From NCBI GenBank assembly GCA_016927185.1, contig JAFGND010000102.1, positions 1 to 15,716 on the forward strand: a stretch of DNA of 15,716 bases, written 5' to 3'. The notes below the pieces were generated by a model. The model was given only the letters and a program-made list of their open reading frames with translations. It was not told the origin of the DNA and made no database searches. The DNA comes from Candidatus Coatesiibacteriota bacterium. Lineage in GTDB: Bacteria > JAFGND01. A program made the position numbers and the translations under genes. Positions within the stretch are counted from its first letter, which is position 1. Every line of letters starts with the position of its first letter. Shown one piece after another: positions 7,683 through 15,517 of the stretch.

Positions 7683-8064
7683 GGCAATTCGAGTAGCAAG
7701 AGCTGAAAGCATTTTTCAGAGGGAGCTTTCAAATATTTTTCTTTTCAAATCCAAGGATAACAGATTGAAAGATATAATAATAACATCAGTCAAGGTGTCA
7801 AAGGATCTCAAGATTGTGAAAGTCAAGTATATACTGCCCAAAGATACAGACAGGCAGGAAGTAAGCAATGCTCTTGAGAGAGCAAAGGGTTATCTGAAAT
7901 CGCATATTGCACAGAATATTTCGATAAGGGAAATTCCTGAGCTCTACTTCTATTATGATGAGGGACTGGATCATGCAGAAAAGATTAACCAGATAATAAC
8001 AGATTACCGCAAAGAGCACCCACAAGACGATGAGGAGCAAGGAGATACTGAAACGAATGAGTGA
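7675..8064 (+). CDS. rbfA: 30S ribosome-binding factor RbfA
   Basis: RbfA is a small KH-type protein that binds the 30S subunit and helps 16S rRNA 5'-end maturation, especially in the cold. The 129-residue product shows the family pattern: RVARAESIFQRELSNIF, RLKDIIITSVKVSKDLKIVK, then ALERAKGYLKSHIAQN and ISIREIPELYFYYDEGLDHAEKI, with an acidic disordered tail. ATG 7675 is the start; GAAGG (7665-7669) lies 5 nt upstream, and the longer frame from 7639 would add a tail overlapping the radical SAM gene. It overlaps the upstream gene by 8 nt and the downstream membrane protein gene by 8 nt. Usually rbfA sits with infB and truB; here it does not. Confidence 0.95.
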   Translation: MAKAIRVARAESIFQRELSNIFLFKSKDNRLKDIIITSVKVSKDLKIVKVKYILPKDTDRQEVSNALERAKGYLKSHIAQNISIREIPELYFYYDEGLDHAEKINQIITDYRKEHPQDDEEQGDTETNE

Positions 8065-9445
8065 CAAATTCAAGCTGCTCCTGATTTCAGTAATAGTAAT
8101 GCTGGGATTCACTGTTGTTGGAATCAATGCACCACCATCAGGAGCTCATGGCTGGAATGAAGCAAGATATCTTCTTGAATGGGAAGAGTTTTTCAGAAAG
8201 GATGCTTCGCTTAAGGAGTTCGTTGGTAACTATTACATAAATCATTTTCCCTTATTGCTTTATCTTACATATCCTCTGAAAAACTTGAATCATTTCACCT
8301 TGATTGCAGCATTGAGAGTTCTCATGCTTATATTTGGCATCCTAACCATATATATATTAATAAGTTATACCGAAGTAACTGAAATGTCGATTTTCAGGAA
8401 GCGGATTGCTGTATTCTCTTTACTGTCAATGCCTTACTTCCTTTATATAAGCAGAACAATTCAGCTTGAAGCACCTCAGACCATGCTTTTATTCCTCTAT
8501 GTCTTTCTCATAACACTATGGGAAAAAAGGAATTACAAGGCTATATATATTGTCTTGTCTCTTCTTTCTCTTCTTGCAGCAGTACTCATAAAATACAGTA
8601 GTATCTTTTTCATAATCTATTACTATCTATTGATTTATATGAGCAAGGACAAGAGTAGAAAGTTATTATACTTTGTTCTCCCAGTCATCATGGTTATCAT
8701 TCCATTCTCAGTTTACCTGATTTCCCTGTATAGTCATTATGGAGAAAAGGTATTCCTTGATACACTATTCGGTTATGCTTTTGGTGAGAGTGGAAAAGCT
8801 ACTCCATCTGATTTGTTGAAAATATCATTCTATGGAAATACTGCATTCTGGTTGTTGTGGACATCATCACTTTTCATAATCTTCATTTTCTTAAAGAAAA
8901 GGGAATCAACATATTACAGAGATGAATATTTCCTCATAATCTTTCTTATATATTACCTGTTTTACCACAAGCACGATTATTATCTACAAATCGCATTACC
9001 CTTTATCGCTCTTGCAGTTGCAAGAAGGATAACAGAAAAGGGATTCTTCAAGATACTATGGCTGGTTTCTTTTAATCTTGGATTAATCATATACTTATAC
9101 ATTTTCTCATTCAACAATGTTGCAGGAGACAATTACTTGAGCTCAGCAAAAACAGCATCAATGTTTCTAGATGAGAATACAGTTCTTCTTGTAGACAGAC
9201 CTCAGACATTGTATTGTTACAAGGTTTTGAATAATGGGACTTCAAAGGTTTTATACAAACCGAGATGGGATAAGTTCCCTGAGCATAAATTCATGATCGC
9301 AGTATTTCTTGAAAGATTTCATGACAAGAAAAACATAGAGAATTTGCTCAGTAAATTCCCGAAATCAAGAACCTTGTGCAGTACAGGTCAGGGAAAGCTG
9401 ATTGTAGAAAAAGAGAAATTGCATATAATTTCCATTGAGAAGTAA
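8057..9445 (+). CDS. GT39/PMT-like membrane glycosyltransferase
   Basis: This is a 462-residue polytopic membrane protein with about ten hydrophobic segments. After the first membrane helix comes APPSGAHGWNEARYL (25-39), the position and style of the first periplasmic loop of bacterial ArnT/PMT-like (GT-C fold) enzymes, which carries the catalytic acidic residue; E35 is the candidate here. INHFPLLLYLTYPL (61-74) follows, as is common in the family. Such enzymes move a sugar from a polyprenyl-phosphate carrier to protein, lipid or glycan. A soluble, probably periplasmic, domain ends the protein. ATG 8057 is chosen because AAGGAG (8039-8044) precedes it; ATG 8030 is an alternative without a site. 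It is coupled to rbfA by an 8-nt overlap. Donor and acceptor are unknown. Confidence 0.8.
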   Translation: MSDKFKLLLISVIVMLGFTVVGINAPPSGAHGWNEARYLLEWEEFFRKDASLKEFVGNYYINHFPLLLYLTYPLKNLNHFTLIAALRVLMLIFGILTIYILISYTEVTEMSIFRKRIAVFSLLSMPYFLYISRTIQLEAPQTMLLFLYVFLITLWEKRNYKAIYIVLSLLSLLAAVLIKYSSIFFIIYYYLLIYMSKDKSRKLLYFVLPVIMVIIPFSVYLISLYSHYGEKVFLDTLFGYAFGESGKATPSDLLKISFYGNTAFWLLWTSSLFIIFIFLKKRESTYYRDEYFLIIFLIYYLFYHKHDYYLQIALPFIALAVARRITEKGFFKILWLVSFNLGLIIYLYIFSFNNVAGDNYLSSAKTASMFLDENTVLLVDRPQTLYCYKVLNNGTSKVLYKPRWDKFPEHKFMIAVFLERFHDKKNIENLLSKFPKSRTLCSTGQGKLIVEKEKLHIISIEK

Positions 9446-9467
9446 TTATTCACAGGCATTCCCTTCC

Positions 9468-11170
9468 TTACCTTACCTTCACAACCCTTTTTGTTTCCTT
9501 CCCAGCTTTTATTATATAAACTCCCTCTCTCCAGCTGCTAGTATCAAGAGAATATTTTCCTTTATCAAGTCTTGTTATCATTTTTCCTGTTATGTCGTAA
9601 ATGATTGCAGATGAAGGAATTAAGAGAGTCAATCTTTCTGAGAAGGGATTGGGTGAAACACTGAATAATAATGGAATACTGGTTTTACAAGTTGCTTTTT
9701 AAAACCTGTTCTTCGTATCTCAAATTCTGCATTACTAACATCAGTTGGTTTGTTATATCCAGTATTTGTAATCCTGACAAGACACTGTTCTGATGGAGTA
9801 TCAGGAATTGTCCATTTATAAGGACTCTGATTTGCTACTCTTTCAATTGATATATAAGAACTGCCATTATCTGTAGAATATTCTATTTGAACACTATCTA
9901 CATTTGTTGAGGAATTCCACATAATATCCTGAGTATCTCCAATATTCCAGACTTCTCCTCCATTAGGTGATGTTACTGTTAATGAACCAACATCAATTGT
10001 GAAATTGGCATCGCTGTTATCAGAGAGATTTCCCAAACAGTTGGTTAATCTAATTCTTGCCTGATTAGCTGTTTCCATCCATGGTATTTTCCATTTGTAT
10101 GTTCCATTCCCGCTTGATGGATCTTCACAAGTTGCTATTGAAACCCAGTTGGAACCAGCATCAGTTGAATAGAAGAGTTTTACGCTATCCATTGCAGTTG
10201 CATTCCAGGTTATGTTATTGTTTTCATTGCAATACCAGCTTTCTCCTCCGTTGGGTAATACTACTTGAACTGTTCCTGCTTGAAGAGCATAAAGATACCT
10301 ATCATGACTTCCAACAAAAACAATCCCATCTGAAACACAAGGAGAAGAGTAAGTATTACCTGTCTGATATCTCCATTTAAGAGTTCCATCTGAGCTATTT
10401 ATTGCATAAAGATAAGTATCCTGACTTCCAACATAAACAACTCCATCTGAAACACAAGGAGAAGACCAAACAGAATCACCTGTCTTATATCTCCATTTAT
10501 AAATTCCATTGGAAGCACCATTTGCATAAAGACAATAATCATTACTTCCAAAATATACAGTTCTATCTGAGAGACAAGGAGAGGAGGAAATAATATCACT
10601 AGTATAGATTATCCATTTAAGAGTTCCAGTCGAGTAATTTATTGCATAAAAAAAATCATCCCAACTACCAACATAAACAACTCCATCTGAGACACAAGGT
10701 GAGGAGGAAATTTCACTATCTGTCTTATATTTCCATTTAAGATTTCCATCAGAGCAGTTTATTGCATAAAGATAATTATCCTCACTTCCAACATAAACAA
10801 CTCCATCTGAGAAACAAGGAGAGGAGGAAATATCACAACCCGTCTGATATCTCCATTTAAGAGTTCCAGCTGAGCAATTTAGCGCATAAAGATAATCATC
10901 CCAACTTCCAACATAAACAACTCCATCTGAAACACAGGAAGATGACCAAACTGCATCATCAGTCTTGAATCTCCATTTAAGAGATCCTGTTGAGCTATTT
11001 ATTGCATAAAGATGATAATCAGAACTTCCAACATAAACAATTCCATCTGAAACACAAGGAGAAGAGTTAACACTTGACATTGTCTGATATCTCCATATCA
11101 AATCCCCGGGAGCTGAAAAAAGCAGAGATGATAATGCTACCAGAATTATCATAATAAAAAGATTTTTCAT
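9468..11170 (-). pseudogene. Secreted seven-blade PQQ-type propeller protein, frameshifted before its sorting tail
   Basis: A signal peptide (LFIMIILVALSSLLFSA) precedes seven repeats of about 40 residues (residues 24 to ~299; consensus LKWRYKTG...SSPCVSDGVVYVGS.D.YLYAI). These are PQQ/pyrrolo-quinoline-type propeller blades. Two Ig-like domains of the Kre9/KNH type follow, each with PNGGE.W, ITWN/IMWN and STD.GS. The zero frame then ends at 9629 with an unrelated tail, 513 residues from ATG 11170. In the -1 frame the missing end is present: SIPLLFSVSPNPF, ITGKMITRLDKGK, SSWREGVYIIK and KRVVKVR, with a stop at 9468. It matches the tail of the paralogue upstream. The shift falls at an A5 run (9700-9696 on the minus strand); one more A would restore the frame. 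It may be an assembly error, a real mutation or ribosomal slippage at T AAA AAG. Confidence 0.85.
10274..11101 (-). repeat. Tandem 120-bp repeat, seven units
   Basis: The propeller blades are also clear DNA repeats. On the plus strand, ccatctgaaacacaaggaga or a close variant recurs about every 120 bp (near 10327, 10442, 10562, 10682, 10802, 10922 and 11042). The last-coded unit (near 10274-10381) is 3 bp or more shorter. Two more units of the same kind lie in the neighbouring paralogue (near 11485 and 11605). Such an array is prone to unequal recombination and to misassembly. Confidence 0.9.
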
Positions 11171-11184
11171 AATTCTCTCCTTCC

Positions 11185-11736
11185 TTAATTCACCTTCACA
11201 ACCCTCTTGCATTCCTTCCCTGACTTCACTATATAAACTCCCTCTCTCCAGCTGGTTGTATTAATAGAGTGCTTGCCTTTATCTAGTTTCATTATCAGCT
11301 GACCAGTAAGGGAATAGACTGCTCCCGTTGAAAGAAGGGAAATCGTAAGTCTGTCAGTAAATGGATTTGGAGAGGCTGAGAAGGATTTGGCTGGAATATA
11401 AGAAGCTGATTTGTTATCCTTGAAATTACTATAACCGTAGGTTTCTATTGCATAGAGATATTTATCATTACTTCTAATATAAACGACTCCGTCTGAGACA
11501 CAAGGAGAAGAGGAAACAGTACCACCAGTTTTATATCTCCATTTAAGAGTTCCATCTGAGCAGTTTATAGCATAAAGATTAGTATCAAAACTTCCAACAT
11601 AAACAACTCCATCTGAAACACAAGGAGAGGAGTAAACCCAATCACCTGTTTGATATCTCCATATCAAATCCCCAGGTGCTGAAAAAAGAAGAGATGATAA
11701 TGATAACAGAATTATTATTGATAGCAGATTTCTCAT
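11185..11736 (-). CDS. Short secreted PQQ-type repeat protein with sorting tail
   Basis: This 183-residue protein has a signal peptide (MRNLLSIIILLSLSSLLFSA), two PQQ-type blades (residues 24-63 and 64-99, both with SSPCVSDGVVY), a linker and a C-terminal domain (117-183: FSASPNPFTDRLTISL, VYSLTGQLIMKLDKGK, SWREGVYIVKSGK, VVKVN). That tail resembles Por/type IX secretion sorting domains, which guide export and cell-surface attachment in Bacteroidetes and relatives. Two blades cannot close a propeller, so the protein must oligomerise or be a shortened relative of the seven-blade protein 14 nt downstream, whose signal peptide and tail are nearly the same. ATG 11734-11736 has AGGAGG 6 nt upstream. 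It is the first gene of a two-gene minus-strand unit. Confidence 0.87.
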   Translation of the reverse strand: MRNLLSIIILLSLSSLLFSAPGDLIWRYQTGDWVYSSPCVSDGVVYVGSFDTNLYAINCSDGTLKWRYKTGGTVSSSPCVSDGVVYIRSNDKYLYAIETYGYSNFKDNKSASYIPAKSFSASPNPFTDRLTISLLSTGAVYSLTGQLIMKLDKGKHSINTTSWREGVYIVKSGKECKRVVKVN

Positions 11737-11771
11737 TTTAACCTCCTTTTTATAATCATGATCTTCCCTTT

Positions 11772-11800
11772 CATATATATTTCGCTCTAAAAATTGACAA
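11772..11800 (-). promoter_or_regulatory. Candidate promoter of the propeller gene pair
   Basis: On the minus strand TTGTCA (11800-11795) and TATATG (11777-11772) are 17 nt apart, about 36 nt before the start codon. A second -35-like TTGACA (11813-11808) lies just upstream but has no good -10 partner. The choice between them is uncertain. Confidence 0.4.
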
Positions 11801-11813
11801 TATTAAATGTCAA
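11794..11813. promoter_or_regulatory. Inverted repeat TTGACA-N8-TGTCAA
   Basis: TTGACA (11794-11799) and TGTCAA (11808-11813) are 6-bp arms separated by 8 AT-rich bases. The repeat overlaps the -35 region of the candidate minus-strand promoter and could be an operator, or a chance pairing of -35-like hexamers. A second short palindrome, AGTCTA-T-TAGACT, lies at 11867-11879 in the same divergent region. Confidence 0.3.
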
Positions 11814-11912
11814 GGGTTTTCAGAAGATAATAAGTAAATAATATCCTCAATACTTCCTCATAAGTCAGTCTATTAGACTCTGGGGCTGGATTATTTAAGA
11901 TAATCATTTTCA

Positions 11913-11942
11913 TTGACAAAAAAAGATAAAATATTGCATTAT
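11913..11942 (+). promoter_or_regulatory. Promoter of the secreted protein gene at 11990
   Basis: TTGACA (11913-11918) and CATTAT (11937-11942) are separated by 18 nt. Transcription would start near 11949, leaving a leader of about 40 nt that contains AAGGAGG (11976-11982), 7 nt before the ATG. Confidence 0.5.
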
Positions 11943-11989
11943 GACATTCAAGAGAAACAACATAGCTATCAAATTAAGGAGGCTAGAAT

Positions 11990-13000
11990 ATGAAAAAAAT
12001 GTTAATACTTTTTTATGTCATTGTCTTGTCTTCATTTAGCAGTGCCTTTGAACCTGGTGATTTTGTTGCTTCATTTCCAATGCCATACGAGCAATCAGAA
12101 GAGCAGCCATGCACTGGACTTGCATATGTTCAAGGCAAGTTGTATGCATGCCTGTTTTATAAGGGTGAGATATGGAGAGCAGATGCCAATACTGGAACAT
12201 GGGAAGCAAAATTTATAGTCAGCTTCGAAGACAGACCATATGACATTGGATTGAGTTTCTCAGGTGATACAATGGCTGTTGTTGGTAACGGGACCAAGAC
12301 ACTGTACTTTGTTGATGCCCACAATCCAAGCACTTTGTATGGAGCTTGCCTGCTGGACGAATCAGTTGTAGAGGAAGCAAATCCTCCCTATATTACTGGA
12401 TGCACTTATATTTCAACGAATTACGGATATGAGCTCTGGGTTGTTGACAGGGATAATTACAAGTTCTATACAATTGATGCAAAGAATATGGTATTCAAGA
12501 ACAAGTTTGATGTTCCGCTTGATCTTGCAAAACCATGGTGGTTGCGCGGTCTTGACTGGGATATTAATATCCAGTCACTTCTTCTTGTAGTCTCATGCTT
12601 TGATGAAACTGCATCTCAGCTTGACAGTGCTTTCCTGAGGGCAATGGACCAGAACAATTTCACTCAGAAGAAAGAGCTTCCCTCTGAAGGTCAGTTTGTT
12701 TTCTTTGGTTATAATATGAGGGGTATTGCATACAACAGCAATTTCTATAACAACCAGACTGAATGCAATTCCGTTTATTACATGTCTGAGCTGACAACTG
12801 CATATGACAGGCAGTACGCATGGATACTTGCAAGCTTTGGAACTACTGTTAACGTGAAGAATGATACATGGGGTGGAATAAAAAAGATGTTTGGCTCAAA
12901 GACGATGTCCAGACCCATTCTATCTACAAAAACTGCAAGCAAGGCAAAGAAGCATGTCAAAAGCAGATTGTTCCTGCCAAGAAGGTTTTCAGCTATATAG
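11990..13000 (+). CDS. Secreted beta-propeller-like protein of unknown function
   Basis: This is a 336-residue protein with a signal peptide (MKKMLILFYVIVLSSFSSA), followed by EPGDFVASFPMPY and CTGLAYVQGKLYACLFYKGEIWRAD. This type of opening is common in extracellular propeller proteins that describe 'PGD ... tGLa...g.LY'. Further blade-like strands are IGLSFSGDTMAVVG, YELWVVDRDNYKFYTID and LRGLDWDINIQSLLLVVS. TWGGIKKMF (293-301) looks like the closing motif of such proteins. A 35-residue basic tail follows (KAKKHVKSRLFLPRRFSAI) that I cannot explain. No sorting domain like that of the neighbouring propellers is present. Strong ribosome-binding site AAGGAGG. It stands alone between a promoter and an intrinsic terminator. 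I do not know its function. Confidence 0.75.
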   Translation: MKKMLILFYVIVLSSFSSAFEPGDFVASFPMPYEQSEEQPCTGLAYVQGKLYACLFYKGEIWRADANTGTWEAKFIVSFEDRPYDIGLSFSGDTMAVVGNGTKTLYFVDAHNPSTLYGACLLDESVVEEANPPYITGCTYISTNYGYELWVVDRDNYKFYTIDAKNMVFKNKFDVPLDLAKPWWLRGLDWDINIQSLLLVVSCFDETASQLDSAFLRAMDQNNFTQKKELPSEGQFVFFGYNMRGIAYNSNFYNNQTECNSVYYMSELTTAYDRQYAWILASFGTTVNVKNDTWGGIKKMFGSKTMSRPILSTKTASKAKKHVKSRLFLPRRFSAI

Positions 13001-13005
13001 AACAT

Positions 13006-13044
13006 AAAAAGCTGGTATCAAAGGTAATGGATAACCAGCTTTTT
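13006..13044 (+). terminator. Intrinsic terminator after the secreted protein gene
   Basis: AAAAGCTGGT-ATC (from 13006) pairs with GATAACCAGCTTTT (from 13030) with one bulged A, around a 10-nt loop, ending in TTTTT (13040-13044). It begins 6 nt after the stop codon at 13000. Confidence 0.8.
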
Positions 13045-13089
13045 GCAATTTAGCTTGCAAAAGAACTACTATATTGAAAGCAAAACTGC

Positions 13090-13539
13090 ATGATTTTTTT
13101 GATGAATTGCCTCAGGAAACTCTCTTTAATCTTGATTATCCTGCTTCTTGCATCATCATGCGGCAGAAGAAGTCCTTCCAGGGTTGTAGAGAAAGCAGCT
13201 GAGTATGCAAAATACGGGAAACTTGATGAAGCAGCAAAGTTCTTGTGCAAGGAAGACAGGGAAGCATATGCTGTTTTCAAGCAGAAAATGGATGAGCTGA
13301 AGAAGAGAAAGCCCGGGATGGAGCAGCAATATGATCTGAGCTTGAATGTGAAATCCATTGCCTATTTCCTTACTGTTGAGGGAGAGAGAGTTTATGAGGA
13401 TTCATCATTTGTTACTCTTGTTTATAAAAAGGGAACAGCTCAGGAAGAGAAAAAAGATGTAAAACTCATACTTGAAGATGATGAATGGAAAATCTTTCTT
13501 AATGTTTCCAGATATTCGAAACTAGATTATGATTTTTAG
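13090..13539 (+). CDS. Small lipoprotein of unknown function
   Basis: This is a 149-residue protein with a hydrophobic leader (LSLILIILLLASSC) and C24 as the likely lipidated Cys. The mature part has a helical segment (VVEKAAEYAKYGKLDEAAKF), then YDLSLNVKSIAYF and strands ending DVKLILEDDEWKIFLNV. This layout resembles small NTF2-like/DUF4878-type lipoproteins and matches the next gene in order and length, so the pair are probably diverged duplicates. ATG 13090 and ATG 13102 are both possible; neither has a clear ribosome-binding site. It is followed by the second lipoprotein gene after 8 nt. Function is unknown. Confidence 0.75.
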   Translation: MIFLMNCLRKLSLILIILLLASSCGRRSPSRVVEKAAEYAKYGKLDEAAKFLCKEDREAYAVFKQKMDELKKRKPGMEQQYDLSLNVKSIAYFLTVEGERVYEDSSFVTLVYKKGTAQEEKKDVKLILEDDEWKIFLNVSRYSKLDYDF

Positions 13540-13547
13540 GGAGTGAA

Positions 13548-14012
13548 ATGAAAAAGTATATAATATTTGCTTTTTGCATGCTTGCCATTATTATATCGTG
13601 CAAATCAGGAAAGAACGGACCAAAGGCAGTAGTAGAGGATTTTCTTGTTAAATTGAAAGCAGGTGATATTGAATCTGCAATGAAACTCACTTCAAAGAAG
13701 GACAGGGAAAACTGGGAGTTGATGAAGAAGGCCTTTGATGTTTACAACAAACTTGACAAGGATACAAAAGAAGAGTATGAGGAGCCAATTGGCTATAATA
13801 TGGAGGAAGTTCTCAAGAAAGGTGCCCAGTTCATAGAGGTTGGCTCCGAGAAGATTTACGGAGATTCTGCTGTTGTAGTTCTTGAAGGCAAGAAGGATAA
13901 TAAGGCAAAAGAAAAACAGGAAATGAAATTAATCAAGGAAGAGAATAAATGGGTAATTGTTCTCGGATTCAAGTTTGATGATGAGAGTGAGAAAGAATCA
14001 ACTTCTGAGTAG
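13548..14012 (+). CDS. Small lipoprotein, DUF4878/NTF2-like
   Basis: This is a 154-residue protein with lipobox IISC (C18) after MKKYIIFAFCMLAIIIS. The mature part begins GPKAVVEDFLVKLKAGDIESAMKLTSKKDR, the usual opening of NTF2-like lipoproteins (a helix pair 'vv..fl.al..gD...A..l'), followed by a Glu/Lys-rich middle and strands (DSAVVVLEGKKDN, EMKLIKEENKWVIVLGF). The start ATG 13548 has GGGAGTG just upstream. It is 8 nt behind its likely paralogue and is probably cotranscribed. The last 15 nt overlap the end of the convergent membrane protein gene. Function is unknown; such proteins are generally thought to be anchored at the membrane surface. Confidence 0.77.
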   Translation: MKKYIIFAFCMLAIIISCKSGKNGPKAVVEDFLVKLKAGDIESAMKLTSKKDRENWELMKKAFDVYNKLDKDTKEEYEEPIGYNMEEVLKKGAQFIEVGSEKIYGDSAVVVLEGKKDNKAKEKQEMKLIKEENKWVIVLGFKFDDESEKESTSE

Positions 14013-15413
14013 CTTTCTTTTTATATAATCCTGCATTCTGAACAGGAAGATAGCAAAAACAAGAAATACAATCGGTTCTGTTGCAAACCTGAAACGCGTG
14101 TTTTCACCAAGTTCGAAAATATTGGTAAATATTATATGATAAAGGACAGTTGAAGAAACAAGCAGCCAGAACAAAGTTCTTTTGTCCCTTTCAGCAATCT
14201 TGAACAAGGAAACAGCGAAAAACAGCAAGTAAATCATTATTATGCTTATGTATATGACATAGTCAACCCGTTCAAATCCGCGATATCTGCAGAAATTCTT
14301 TTCCAGGCATAGGTATTTCCTGTATATGATGTTCCATGAACCCAGCTTGTCCTCATTCGGGAGAGCCCATCTTGCGAATGTTCTTGCAGGCATGAAATAA
14401 TAGTATAAGCCAAGGAAGAAGCTTTTTAGTATTCTCAGGGGATACTTCCTGATCACGTACAAATCTGCTTTCAGAAGAGTTTTTGAAGCCTTTATGAATG
14501 CAGCATTGTTATAATTAATCCATCCGCTTTTCCTGTATTTGTTGTCCAGTATCGGAATTCCTGTTTTTGGCATTGCAAGACTGTCTATGATATCCTGTGG
14601 CTTGAAAAAGAAATACTCCTGATTAGCATAAAATGGCAGTTTGCCATCCTTCATAAGCTCATTGAGTATATCGTTTCCAAGGGCGTAATGAATTGGTCTT
14701 GATAGATTTAAGCCTGTCCATGAACTAGTTGATATGATTCCGAAAAGTATCAGATTTTTTAGTATCAGTGCAATCGGGATTATGCTGAATGACAGTCCTG
14801 CCTTCAGTATCTCCTTTCTTTGCCCTGACTTGAATAAAATCATCAGCAGGATCACAGGCAGTAACAGGAATGGATGAAAATATGGTCTCAGGAGTGTCAG
14901 TAGCATTAGAAAGAAGAAACCGAGATAGAGAAACACTTTTCTGTAATCACTGAGCCATTCAAGAATTGACCATGAAAACGCAGTAATCAGAAATGCTTCA
15001 ATGAAAGTATGATTAGAAAAATGCTGAAGTATTATTACAGGTGGTGTTATAGAGAAAAATGTGACTGCAGCAAGAGAAAACCATCTGCCTGCCTTGAAAA
15101 TGTTCATCATTCTCAAAAGGATAAGGCACATTGCAAAGCATAGTACTGAATATGAAATATTGAGAAAAGTCTGGGGGAAACCTGATTTAAGTGCTGCAAG
15201 GAAAACAAGCCCGAGAAGCGGTGGCTGAGCATGAAAATAGAATAATGCAGAGAAAGGATTGGAGACAAGTTCGAATGTATCAGGAATATGCATTGCATTG
15301 TAATTCACTGCAATGACAATACCCATTGAATATAATATTACTTCTCTTGCAATGAAAACAAGAAAGAATATGAAGTATGCAGGTTCTCTCCTGACAAGTT
15401 CCTTAAAATTCAT
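13998..15413 (-). CDS. GT39-like membrane glycosyltransferase
   Basis: This is a 471-residue polytopic membrane protein. The first helix (AYFIFFLVFIAREVILYSMG) is followed by a loop with MHIPDTFELVSNPFSALFYF and FHAQPPLLG (60-68); an acidic residue (D45 or E48) followed by HxQPPL is the hallmark of one branch of GT-C glycosyltransferases. SNHTFIEAFLITAF and LLRPYFHPFLLLP follow, then several more helices and a large soluble segment (from about residue 235) before the last two or three helices. ATG 15413 is chosen; the frame continues to TTG 15437, which is less likely. The 3' end overlaps the convergent lipoprotein gene by 15 nt. It probably moves a lipid-linked sugar; donor and acceptor cannot be told. 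Confidence 0.77.
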   Translation of the reverse strand: MNFKELVRREPAYFIFFLVFIAREVILYSMGIVIAVNYNAMHIPDTFELVSNPFSALFYFHAQPPLLGLVFLAALKSGFPQTFLNISYSVLCFAMCLILLRMMNIFKAGRWFSLAAVTFFSITPPVIILQHFSNHTFIEAFLITAFSWSILEWLSDYRKVFLYLGFFFLMLLTLLRPYFHPFLLLPVILLMILFKSGQRKEILKAGLSFSIIPIALILKNLILFGIISTSSWTGLNLSRPIHYALGNDILNELMKDGKLPFYANQEYFFFKPQDIIDSLAMPKTGIPILDNKYRKSGWINYNNAAFIKASKTLLKADLYVIRKYPLRILKSFFLGLYYYFMPARTFARWALPNEDKLGSWNIIYRKYLCLEKNFCRYRGFERVDYVIYISIIMIYLLFFAVSLFKIAERDKRTLFWLLVSSTVLYHIIFTNIFELGENTRFRFATEPIVFLVFAIFLFRMQDYIKRKLLRS

Positions 15414-15517
15414 TACTGCAAGTGACTTATAATACAATTAGCTGTCAAGTCTAAAGGATTTATTAATCGTATATTCCTGTTACAACTCCATTCATCACTT
15501 AAACTCAATGGCTCCTG

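Noticed and set aside
10081-10593. Plus-strand open frames inside the propeller genes
   Set aside because: They are low-complexity shadows of the coding repeats (HKDK and LHLKHKEK-type sequence) without ribosome-binding sites.
10274-11101. Regular repeats as a possible CRISPR array
   Set aside because: The 120-bp units are continuous coding repeats of propeller blades, with no unique spacers of fixed length between short identical repeats.
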